A stretch of 29,422 nt of DNA from assembly GCA_040755035.1 (NCBI GenBank), contig JBFMBU010000104.1, forward strand, positions 1 to 29,422, given 5' to 3'. This DNA comes from RBG-13-43-22 sp040755035. Lineage in GTDB: Bacteria; Desulfobacterota; RBG-13-43-22. Of the stretch, positions 14,453-22,020 are shown one piece after another (positions within the stretch are counted from its first letter, which is position 1; each line of letters begins with the position of its first letter). A program made the position numbers and the translations under genes. The notes below the pieces were generated by a model, which saw only the letters and a program-made list of their open reading frames with translations, had not been told where the DNA came from and made no database searches.

Positions 14453-16411
14453 ATGAATAAGATGCTTTTCGAACCGATAACCATCGGAAGTATGACCTTG
14501 AAAAACCGGATCGGGTTGGCGCCCTTGTTGAATATGCCCGATGTTTTCACTACTTTTACCATCACCGACCGGACCATAAAATGGTTTGAGGAGAGGGCCA
14601 AAGGGGGCGCCGGCCTGGTTATGACCGGGACCTTTATCCCGGAATTATTGGCCATACCCGGTGCCATGGATCAAGTGGCCAAATTAGCCCAGGCGGTCCA
14701 TTCCCATGGAGCAAAACTGGGGTTCCAAATCGGGGCCGTAGGCGTCTTAGGCGGGGTGGGACCTTCGCCCATGCCTTATCCGGATGAACGACATCCCCAG
14801 CAGTCCATTTTTCAATATATGACCGGGCAATTGTCCTTTATGCCCGGGATCGAAACGGTCAATGTGATTACTAAAGAAGATATTGAACGGTTAACAGCCA
14901 CCTTTCCCCAGACCGCCCAGGCATTGAAAGAAGCGGGGGTTGATTGTGTGGAACTGCACTGTGCCCATGGCGGGGCCACGCTATATTGCGCCTTCATCTC
15001 CCCCTTTTATAACCGGCGGGAGGATGAGTACGGCGGGAGCTGGGAGAACCGGCTGCGCTTTCCGGTGGAAACTTTGAGGAATATGCGGGCCGCTCTGGGG
15101 CCGGATTATCCGCTTTTGGTCAGGATCGATGCCGATGAGCTGTTAGGGGAATCAGGGATCACGGTTGAGGATGCGGTTACATTTATCGTTCCGGCTTTTG
15201 AGGCAGCGGGGATTAGCTGTTTCGATGTCACCCAGGGTTCCATACTGCATTCACCGGAAGGAATCACCATACCTCTTTATTATAAGCGGGGTTGTTATAT
15301 CCGGAATGCCGCGGCCATTAAAAAAGCAACCAGGCTGCCCGTCATCGGCGTCGGCAGAATTGTAGATCTGGATATGGCCGAAAAATTTCTCCAGGAAGGT
15401 AAAGCCGATATCATTTATCTCGGACGGCAATTGACCTCTGATCCGGAGACGCCCAATAAATATGCGGGCGGGCGGGCGGATGAAATCCGGAAATGCATCG
15501 GCTGTCTGGAAGGCTGCGGCAATCCCTGTCCGATTAATTATGACATTTTCCCGGATGCCATTCCCTTGGTACAGGCAGAAAGGAAGAAAAAGATCCTTAT
15601 CATCGGCGGCGGTGTAGCCGGTATGGAGGCGGCCAGGATCTGCACCCTTCGGGGACATGAGGTAGTCCTGGTCGAAAAAGAAGCCGCCCTGGGCGGGACG
15701 GTTGCGGCTCTGGCTTTGGACCCTTTAGCGGCCGAGTTTAAAAACTTTGTCGATTATCTGGGCACCCAGATGAGGAAATTGAATATCGATGTGCGGGTCT
15801 GTCGGGAGGCCGATGCGCAATGGATTGCCGCAATAAACCCGGATGTTATTGTCCTGGCTACCGGCGCTTCTTTACGGATGCCGGAGCTGGCCGAAGACAA
15901 ACCCGGTGTGATCGATCATGTGGAGGCCCTGAAAAACCGACAGGCCATCGGACAGAAGGTTGTCATCTGGGGATTGATGTATGGGGCGGAATTCGCCATT
16001 TCCTTAGCCCAAGAGGGCAAGGAGGTGACTTTGATTGGAGAAGCCGGCGAAGATACCCTGGCCAGTCATGCCTCGATGAACCGGCGGTGGTGGATCGTCC
16101 GGAAACTGGTGGATATGACCGTTGCCAGGACCACACCGGAAGCGCAAAGGGTTTCCAATCCCAGAGTTCTTTTCCATACCAGGGTTGAAGGTATTTCTGC
16201 GGATGGTATTGCCATCAAGGATAAGGATGGAAAACAAAACCTGTTGTCCTATGACACCCTGATTATCTCAAGGGGACGCAGGAAAAACGATGAACTGTTC
16301 GCCGAGCTGGAAGGGAAGGCTCCGGAGGTTTACAAGATCGGTGACTGCGCCAATGCCGCAAATATCCTGGGGGCGGTCTGGAGCGCCAATGAGCTGGCGA
16401 GGAAGATATAA
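14453..16411 (+). CDS. NADH:flavin oxidoreductase / 2,4-dienoyl-CoA reductase-like protein
   Basis: A 652-residue two-part flavoenzyme. Residues ~1-345 form an old-yellow-enzyme TIM barrel (SMTLKNRIGLAPL; FISPFYNRREDEYGGSWENRLRFPVE; PVIGVGRI). A Cys cluster follows (348, 351, 355, 359), then an FAD/NAD(P) domain with Rossmann motif IIGGGVAGMEAA (from about 383). E. coli FadH-type enzymes pass electrons from NAD(P)H through FAD, a 4Fe-4S cluster and FMN to reduce an enoyl or dienoyl substrate. Unusual points: the last two cysteines are only 3 residues apart (CX2CX3CX3C; family usually CX2CX3CX11C), and the AHGY active-site motif reads AHGGATLY with two extra residues. Probable role: reducing a C=C of a CoA ester or cyclic enone; substrate unknown. 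Confidence 0.92.
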   Translation: MNKMLFEPITIGSMTLKNRIGLAPLLNMPDVFTTFTITDRTIKWFEERAKGGAGLVMTGTFIPELLAIPGAMDQVAKLAQAVHSHGAKLGFQIGAVGVLGGVGPSPMPYPDERHPQQSIFQYMTGQLSFMPGIETVNVITKEDIERLTATFPQTAQALKEAGVDCVELHCAHGGATLYCAFISPFYNRREDEYGGSWENRLRFPVETLRNMRAALGPDYPLLVRIDADELLGESGITVEDAVTFIVPAFEAAGISCFDVTQGSILHSPEGITIPLYYKRGCYIRNAAAIKKATRLPVIGVGRIVDLDMAEKFLQEGKADIIYLGRQLTSDPETPNKYAGGRADEIRKCIGCLEGCGNPCPINYDIFPDAIPLVQAERKKKILIIGGGVAGMEAARICTLRGHEVVLVEKEAALGGTVAALALDPLAAEFKNFVDYLGTQMRKLNIDVRVCREADAQWIAAINPDVIVLATGASLRMPELAEDKPGVIDHVEALKNRQAIGQKVVIWGLMYGAEFAISLAQEGKEVTLIGEAGEDTLASHASMNRRWWIVRKLVDMTVARTTPEAQRVSNPRVLFHTRVEGISADGIAIKDKDGKQNLLSYDTLIISRGRRKNDELFAELEGKAPEVYKIGDCANAANILGAVWSANELARKI

Positions 16412-16626
16412 AAACGTTCGTCGTTCAGCGTTCGGCGAAAAGGCTTTATCTCTCGCCCGCTTTGCTCGAGAACACAGAGAACCCTGGCTGAAGGCCGAGA
16501 GGGTTTTGGCTCCCGTCCATCTCAACGGAAGCCAAAAAGAAAGTTTCTCTCTGCGTACCCTGAGGGCTCGAGTCCGCCTCAAGTGGACGGGCGAGGGAAA
16601 ACTTATTGTAAAGAAAAGGAGTTGAA
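16412..16626. repeat. Composite intergenic repeat, shorter relative of the one after 9440
   Basis: Begins with GTTCG-type units (16413-16437), then TTTATCTCTCGCCCG at 16445-16459, identical to the left end of the 9484-9755 unit, then AACACAGAGAACCC. The right part AGTCCGCCTCAAGTGGACGG plus GCGAGGG (about 16571-16597) matches the right end of that unit with one change. The core is different and shorter, about 155 bp end to end. AAGGAG at 16616-16621 is the ribosome-binding site of the next gene. Confidence 0.75.
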
Positions 16627-17463
16627 ATGCCTGAACTGAAATACTTTCAAGTGGAAATCGACGGACCGATCATCATCTGGAAATTTTACAATCCTCCTCA
16701 GAATTTGATGAATATCGAAGCCATGGAAGAGTTGGGGGCGCAGGTAGATGCCTTTGACCAGAACCCGGATTTGCGGGTGGGTATCTATACCAGCGCAACC
16801 CCCGGTTTGTTTGTTCAGCACTTTGATGTGTCTTTGCTGCTGGAGTGGGGACAGGGATTGAGCCTGCTTTCTAAAGAAGAGGCGGATCAGCAATTAGCTT
16901 TGCTTCCGCCTCCCCAGGGACTTTCGCAACGAACCTCGAAACCTCTAATTTGTGCCATAAACGGTCCGGTCGAGGGTGGAGGTTGTGAATTGGCCTTGGA
17001 TTGTGATTTTCGTTTTATCGCCCGCGATTGCTTCATGGCCCAGCCCGAGGTTTATCTCGGTTTTCCGCCAGGTGGAGGTGGGACTCAGCGCCTGGCCCGG
17101 TTGTTAGGACCGGCCAAGGCCCTGGAATTGTGTCTTACAGGAAGGAGAATTTATGGCGATGAAGCAGAGAGGTTGGGTATAGTCACCCAGGCCTGTAATC
17201 CGGATGAACTGATAACAGTAGTCAAGGCCTTTGCGATGGAATTGGCCACCAAGCCCCCAGGAGGAGTGGCCGTTATCAAAAAGGCTATTTACGAAGGACT
17301 GGATAATTCATTGTCAGATGGCCTCCTTCTGGAAAGGAAACTCTTTTTTGAGTGCCTACGGAATTCCGAGGCCTTGGAATTAATGAAAATTTACGTAGAA
17401 ACAGGCCAGGACCGGGAAAAGGCCATGGAAAAATTGCAGGAAATGATGGGAGAAAAAAAATAA
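16627..17463 (+). CDS. Enoyl-CoA hydratase/isomerase family protein
   Basis: Crotonase-fold protein, 278 residues. Conserved: INGPVEGGGCELALDCD (111-127) and FMAQPEVYLGFPPGGGGTQRLARLLG (136-161), with Glu121 and Glu141 at the positions of the two hydratase catalytic glutamates. The first oxyanion-hole segment, normally AFxAGAD-like, reads LFVQHFDV (61-68), so the usual small Ala-Gly pair is Gln-His. An unusually long loop (about 69-104) lies between the two oxyanion segments. This fits a hydratase or related crotonase reaction on a bulky or unusual acyl-CoA. It lies between the dienoyl-CoA-reductase-like and CoA-ligase genes. Confidence 0.92.
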   Translation: MPELKYFQVEIDGPIIIWKFYNPPQNLMNIEAMEELGAQVDAFDQNPDLRVGIYTSATPGLFVQHFDVSLLLEWGQGLSLLSKEEADQQLALLPPPQGLSQRTSKPLICAINGPVEGGGCELALDCDFRFIARDCFMAQPEVYLGFPPGGGGTQRLARLLGPAKALELCLTGRRIYGDEAERLGIVTQACNPDELITVVKAFAMELATKPPGGVAVIKKAIYEGLDNSLSDGLLLERKLFFECLRNSEALELMKIYVETGQDREKAMEKLQEMMGEKK

Positions 17464-17633
17464 AATAGAAACGGAGTCCCCCCGGCGAAGGCCGGGGTCC
17501 AGGAGAATTTAAAGTATCAGGTAAACCTGGATTCCGGCTTTCGCCGGAATGACAAGAAGAGGTATTTCGAACCTTTTTATAAAACTATCATTATAAAATA
17601 ATTCCGATTTATTTCTATGAGGAGATAAATTCA
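17464..17633. repeat. Intergenic inverted repeat with 28-nt hairpin modules
   Basis: Two 28-nt modules in opposite orientation, 17476-17503 and 17526-17553, related to those at 10725-10802. The right one contains ATTCCGGC ... GCCGGAAT sense pairing; the left one has CCCCCGGC / GCCGGGGT, where two base pairs changed from T-A to C-G on both sides of the stem. GAGGAG at 17619-17624 serves the downstream ligase gene. Confidence 0.8.
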
Positions 17634-19229
17634 ATGACCGAACAACCCATGCTCCTTTTCATGCCTGACCTCTTTGAGCATCAGGCCATGACCTTAGGCG
17701 ATAAACCTTATATCCTCTGGGATAAGGAAAAAATCAGCTTTAAGGAATTCGACCGGGCTACCTGCCGGGCCGCCAACGGACTGGCCTCTTTTGGAGCCCA
17801 GGAAGGGAATGGCCTGGCCATCCTTTTGGGCAATTGTCCCGAATTTCTTTATCTTTTTTACGGGCTGCCCCGGCGCGGATTTTATACCGTCCCGGTCAAT
17901 GCCTCCCTGAAAGGGGAGGGGTTGAAGTTTATCCTGACCCACTCGGATGTCCAATATCTGGCTGTAGACGACACCCTTTACCCCAAGATCGCTGAACTGG
18001 GGACACCTCTGGGAGCGATTGAAAAAATTTTTGTCCAGCGGACGACCGAAGCGCCGCTTCCACAGGGGACGATCGATCTCCAGGATTTATTGAACGCATC
18101 CTCCGAAAAACCGGATTATCAGATGAAAGAAGGGACCGTCGCCTACCTGATGTATACCTCCGGGACCACCGGCTTCCCCAAAGGGGTGGTCAATCGAAAC
18201 CGGGCCGGGGCGGCGGAGTGGTTTCGTTTTGTAGCCTCCCAGATGATCCATCCCGAAGAGGATATTCTCTATACCTGCCTGCCCTTGTTCCATGCCAACG
18301 CCCTGATTCTGACCGCCGGTTGGGCTATGGCTGGAGGGGTTCCATTTGGCCTCGATAAAAAGTTTTCCGCCTCGGGGTTTTGGGACCGAATCCGGTTTTA
18401 CGGTGCCACCCAGTTTAACGGTTTGGGCGCCATGATTCCCATACTGATGAAACAGCCGGAGAAGGGCAATGATGCCGATAATCCGGTGCGCGTGGTTCAT
18501 TCGGCGGCCTGTCCGGCCAATCTCTGGCAGGCCTTCGAAAAGCGGTTTAATGTCAAACTCTGGGAAGGGTATGGCGCCGTGGACGGGGGAGGTCTCACTA
18601 TTTCAAATGCCGGTGATGCTCCGGTAGGTTCGGTGGGCAAGCCGGCCCCTCATCTGATCTGGAAACTGGTGGATGACAACGGAAACGAAGTCCCTCAGGG
18701 AGAACCCGGAGAAATGATCTCCCAGGTCCTGGATAAAAAGACCGGCGGGGTGGAATATTATAAAAATCCCAAGGCCTCGGCGGAAAAGGTGAAAGGTGAC
18801 TGGGTCCACAGCGGGGATTTGTTTTATGCCGATAAAGACGGATTCCTCTATTTTGTGGACCGGAAAACGGATTCCATGCGTAGAAGAGGGGAAAACATCT
18901 CCTCCTGGGAAGTGGAAAACGTGGTGGAGAAATTCCCGGCCGTGGCCGAGTGCGCTGCCTTCGGGGTCCCCTCGGAGTTAGGGGAAGATGAGGTGATGAT
19001 CTGGGTCAAACCCAAGGAAGGTATGAATCTTGACCTGAAAGAATTGATGCGCTTCTGTGCTGAAAACATGGCTCATTTTATGATCCCCCGCTTTGTGGAT
19101 GTGGTGGAAGATATCCCGCGGACCAGCACCCTGCGGGTCATCAAAGCCGATATGAAAAAAAGGGGTGTCAGCGAGCGGACCTGGGATCGGGAAAAAGAGA
19201 TGCCGGAGTTAGCGGCAAAGAAGGGCTAA
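17634..19229 (+). CDS. AMP-forming acyl-CoA synthetase/ligase
   Basis: ANL-superfamily ligase, 531 residues, expected to activate a carboxylic acid with ATP and CoA. Motifs: P-loop YTSGTTGFPKG (174-184), A5-type EGYGAVDG (311-318, Asp instead of the usual Glu), SGD (393-395), and the hinge region VDRKTDSMRRRGENISSWEVE (408-428). The A10 motif, usually T-x-G-K-[IV]-x-K, reads TSTLRVIK (497-504): the catalytic Lys position is Arg501 and Lys504 is retained. Overall style is close to crotonobetaine/carnitine- or medium/long-chain-acyl ligases. It is the only ligase in the window and so the likely entry step into the CoA pathway. Confidence 0.92.
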   Translation: MTEQPMLLFMPDLFEHQAMTLGDKPYILWDKEKISFKEFDRATCRAANGLASFGAQEGNGLAILLGNCPEFLYLFYGLPRRGFYTVPVNASLKGEGLKFILTHSDVQYLAVDDTLYPKIAELGTPLGAIEKIFVQRTTEAPLPQGTIDLQDLLNASSEKPDYQMKEGTVAYLMYTSGTTGFPKGVVNRNRAGAAEWFRFVASQMIHPEEDILYTCLPLFHANALILTAGWAMAGGVPFGLDKKFSASGFWDRIRFYGATQFNGLGAMIPILMKQPEKGNDADNPVRVVHSAACPANLWQAFEKRFNVKLWEGYGAVDGGGLTISNAGDAPVGSVGKPAPHLIWKLVDDNGNEVPQGEPGEMISQVLDKKTGGVEYYKNPKASAEKVKGDWVHSGDLFYADKDGFLYFVDRKTDSMRRRGENISSWEVENVVEKFPAVAECAAFGVPSELGEDEVMIWVKPKEGMNLDLKELMRFCAENMAHFMIPRFVDVVEDIPRTSTLRVIKADMKKRGVSERTWDREKEMPELAAKKG

Positions 19230-19341
19230 AACAATTTATTTGCCACAGACCCACACAGATTCACACAGACTTTTTAGTCCGCCTTTGTCTGAATGGTCCG
19301 TGGCTGAAAATATTCATTTTTAATCTTTGAAAGGAGGGTAT
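19230..19341. repeat. Short intergenic inverted repeat (CCACAGAC type)
   Basis: TTGCCACAGACCC near 19240 is inverted relative to GGTCCGTGGCT near 19294, with ACACAGA repeats between. It is related to the element around 3450-3561. AAGGAGG (19331-19337) lies just before the next gene and decides its start. Confidence 0.6.
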
Positions 19342-20451
19342 GTGGCCATAGTCGCTATTCCGAATTCACTGGCGGAAATTAATGAAGCCTGGTTAACTGA
19401 CGTCTTAAGGTCAACAGAGACGATTAAAAAGGCCCGGGTAACCTCCTGCCGGATTGAACCTATAGGGGCCGGAACCGGTTTTATGGCCGACCTGGGCCGC
19501 CTCCATCTCACCTATGACCTTAAGGAAGAGGGTGCGCCGCAGTCCCTCGTTGTTAAAGTACCGGCTTCGGCGCCTGAAAACCTTATGGTGGCCTTGACTT
19601 TCAGCTTCTATCAGCGGGAAATGAATTTTTACAGGTATGCCGCACCCATTTCCTGCCTTAGGACGCCCCGATCTTATTATTTGGATGTCGACCAGAGCGG
19701 GCAAAAATTTGTTATGCTCCTGGAAGATCTTGGCCCGGCTTTACTGGACCAGATAAAAGGAGCTTCGGCTGAAAATACTTATCAGGCTATCATCGAACTG
19801 GCTAAATTTCATGTCCAGTTTGCTCCCCAGGTGCAAAAAGGAGAAATGAATTGGCTCATGGACTCGGCTGATCCGGGTTATGTGGCCCTGAATTCCGGGA
19901 TTTATCAGATGGCCCTGGAACCGGCTCTGAAAAATTTCGGCGACCATTTCAATCCCTCAACCAGGAGGGTAGCTGAAAATCTCTATGATAAAATTCCCTG
20001 GCTGATGACCGACCGGGTCAAGGAAGCACTGACCCTGATTCATGGTGATTACCGGCTGGATAATATGTTTATGGGCAAGCTTCCACCCCGAAAGGATTTT
20101 CCATTGGAAGGATTGGCTGTTGTCGACTGGCAGATCTGTTGTATCGCCGAAGGTGGGTTTGACGTGGGGTATCATATGTGCAGCATCAGCACGGATACTC
20201 GGCGGGAAATTGAAAGAAAATCTTTGGAGACCTACTATCGGATTTTAACGGAGAATGGCATTGGAAATGTCCCATTCCCTGATTTCCTGGTCCGCTACAA
20301 ACGATCCATTCTTTTTACCCTTCTCTATGGAATCAGCGTGGCCGGTAATCTGGATCTGGGCAATGAAAGGGGTGTGACCCTGACCAAAATCATGCTTGAC
20401 CGCATTTTACTGGCCATTGAAGATCATCAGGCCGGTGATTTGATGCCTTGA
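19342..20451 (+). CDS. Aminoglycoside-phosphotransferase-like kinase (APH/CHK family)
   Basis: A 369-residue small-molecule kinase of the protein-kinase-like fold. I chose GTG at 19342, directly after AAAGGAGGG; the in-frame TTG at 19327 lies upstream of that site and would translate through it, and the ATG at 19340 is out of frame. Catalytic loop LIHGDYRLDNMFM gives His234, Asp236 and Asn241; the metal-binding Asp is Asp262 in VVDWQ. The N-terminal lobe (GAGTGFMADLGRLHLTYDL ... SLVVKVP) fits a nucleotide-binding sheet. Relatives occur next to acyl-CoA genes; in Pseudomonas (LvaA) and in ACAD10/11 such kinases phosphorylate the 4-hydroxyl of hydroxyacyl-CoA. The same role is inferred here from neighbours; a true antibiotic kinase is unlikely in this context. 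Confidence 0.88.
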   Translation: MAIVAIPNSLAEINEAWLTDVLRSTETIKKARVTSCRIEPIGAGTGFMADLGRLHLTYDLKEEGAPQSLVVKVPASAPENLMVALTFSFYQREMNFYRYAAPISCLRTPRSYYLDVDQSGQKFVMLLEDLGPALLDQIKGASAENTYQAIIELAKFHVQFAPQVQKGEMNWLMDSADPGYVALNSGIYQMALEPALKNFGDHFNPSTRRVAENLYDKIPWLMTDRVKEALTLIHGDYRLDNMFMGKLPPRKDFPLEGLAVVDWQICCIAEGGFDVGYHMCSISTDTRREIERKSLETYYRILTENGIGNVPFPDFLVRYKRSILFTLLYGISVAGNLDLGNERGVTLTKIMLDRILLAIEDHQAGDLMP

Positions 20452-20541
20452 GCGACTACTATGGCCAAATGAACCGCTATACCCGGTTTATTAATAAAGA
20501 ATAATTTCTGACGAGGATACTATAAAAAGGAGCAGGTGCAT

Positions 20542-21822
20542 ATGAGTGAGGATGTCTATATCATAGGATCGGCGATGACCAAATTCGGAAAACATTTGGA
20601 TAAGGGCGTCAAGGCCCTGACCGGGGAATCATTGAAGCTGGTTCTGGACGACTGCGGTTTAACTAAAGAGGATATTCAGGCGGCTTGGTTTTCCAATTCC
20701 GGCTGGGGGTCGGCGGAAATGCAGCATTCCATCCGCGGGCAGGTGGCCCTGACCGCCAACGGTTTGGGACGGGTATCGATTATTAACGTCGAAAACGCTT
20801 GTGCCGGTGGCAGCACAGGATTGCATTCGGCCTGGCTGGCCGTCAAATCCGGCGTTTATGATTGTGTTCTGGCCATCGGGACTGAAAAAATGTATTACCC
20901 GCCCCCGCCGGAAAAAGCAGGAAAGGGCAGCGGCAGAAACCTGGACGGGTTTATTGCCGGAACGGATGTGGAGGAAACACTGGCCTTTGTCAATCAATTG
21001 CGGGAGGAGGCCCGGAAAAAAAAGGAGCTGGCCGAAAAAGAAGCGAAAGAGAGGGGTGAAGAGCCCCCACCACCTCCAAAGTCCCATTCGGTCTTTATGG
21101 ATTTCTATGCCAACGGGGCACGACGACACATGGAAAAATACGGCCTGACCCAACGCCAACTGGCGGTCATTGCCGCCAAGAATCACAATAACTCCACCCT
21201 TAATCCATTGGCTCAATATACTTTTCCCCAAACCGTGGAACAGGTCATGAACGACTATGTGGTGGCCTATCCCCTGACCCGGGCCATGTGCGCCCCTATC
21301 GGAGACGGTTCCGCCGCGGCTATTCTATGCTCGGAAAGCTTTTTGAAAAAACATCCATCCAGTCGCGCTATCCGCATTCGGGCCAGTATCCTGCGTTCCG
21401 GTTATCGTCCCGGACCCGGAGATGCCACCATCCGGGCGGCCAAGGCTGCCTATGAAGCTGCCGGTATCGGGCCGGAGGATATCCAGGTGGCCGAAGTCCA
21501 CGATGCCACGGCCTTTGGAGAGCTCAGCATCACCGAACAAATAGGATTCTGTCCCATCGGCGAGGGAGGACTATTTGCCGAAAGCGGGGCTACGGCCTTA
21601 GACGGAAAAATTCCGGTCAATACCAGCGGGGGGTTGATCTCCAGGGGTCATCCCATCGGGGCTTCAGGCCTGGCTATGACTTATGAGCTGGTTACCCAGC
21701 TCCGGGGCGAAGCCGGTAAGCGGCAGGTCAACAATCCGAAGATAGCCATGTCGGAAAACGGCGGCGGTACCATTGGAAACGATACGGCGGCTGTGGCTAT
21801 TCATATTTTCAGCAGGGATTGA
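20542..21822 (+). CDS. SCPx-type thiolase / acetyl-CoA acetyltransferase-like protein
   Basis: Thiolase-fold enzyme, 426 residues, likely cleaving or joining acyl-CoA chains. ATG 20542 has AAGGAG (20527-20532) at 9 nt; the GTG at 20536 would be only 3 nt away. Nucleophile region NVENACAGGSTG gives Cys87; VHDATAFGEL gives His320; GGLISRGHPIGASG gives His370. The second catalytic Cys of classical thiolases is absent (SENGGGTIG), as in the SCPx group. Residues 152-180 are an inserted Lys/Glu-rich helix ending in five prolines, not usual for the family. Many SCPx-like thiolases act with a DUF35 (Zn-ribbon/OB) partner; none is encoded here. Confidence 0.9.
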   Translation: MSEDVYIIGSAMTKFGKHLDKGVKALTGESLKLVLDDCGLTKEDIQAAWFSNSGWGSAEMQHSIRGQVALTANGLGRVSIINVENACAGGSTGLHSAWLAVKSGVYDCVLAIGTEKMYYPPPPEKAGKGSGRNLDGFIAGTDVEETLAFVNQLREEARKKKELAEKEAKERGEEPPPPPKSHSVFMDFYANGARRHMEKYGLTQRQLAVIAAKNHNNSTLNPLAQYTFPQTVEQVMNDYVVAYPLTRAMCAPIGDGSAAAILCSESFLKKHPSSRAIRIRASILRSGYRPGPGDATIRAAKAAYEAAGIGPEDIQVAEVHDATAFGELSITEQIGFCPIGEGGLFAESGATALDGKIPVNTSGGLISRGHPIGASGLAMTYELVTQLRGEAGKRQVNNPKIAMSENGGGTIGNDTAAVAIHIFSRD

Positions 21823-22020
21823 TCTTTTTTCCTCACCCTCCTTCTGTTGGAGGTTGTGTCGTAATTATGAATGAGTGTCATTTCGAGAGAAGCGAGAAAT
21901 CTCAGTAGTTGAAATTATTGGAACCCAAGATTTCTCCCTCCGGTCGAAATGACCAAAAAACAAAGTACAGCACGGTTTCTTCAGGGGGGAGGGGTGGGGG
22001 TGGAAAAGAGGAGTCTTCCA
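21823..22020. repeat. Intergenic inverted repeat (CATTTCGA type)
   Basis: Left arm GTGTCATTTCGAG ... GAGAAATCTC (21876-21903) and right arm AAGATTTCTCCC ... CGAAATGACC (21927-21954) form an inverted repeat; the right arm is the exact reverse complement of 14288-14315. A CCTCACCCTCC/GGAGG fragment lies near 21831-21853. The ATG at 21949 is part of the repeat, so the next gene more likely begins at 22021, preceded by GAGGAG (22008-22013). Confidence 0.75.

Noticed and set aside
19327..19341. TTG at 19327 as the kinase start
   Set aside because: It would place the strong AAAGGAGGG inside the coding region; the GTG at 19342 directly follows that site.
19342..20451. Antibiotic-resistance aminoglycoside kinase
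   Set aside because: The fold motif is shared, but the sequence and its place between a CoA ligase and a thiolase fit the metabolic APH/CHK-like kinases better; no mobile-resistance context is present.
21949..22020. Longer N-terminus for the serine hydrolase starting at the ATG at 21949
   Set aside because: That ATG lies inside a dispersed repeat arm (21927-21954), the added residues are not signal-like, and a proper GAGGAG with 7-nt spacing precedes ATG 22021, which starts a clear signal peptide.
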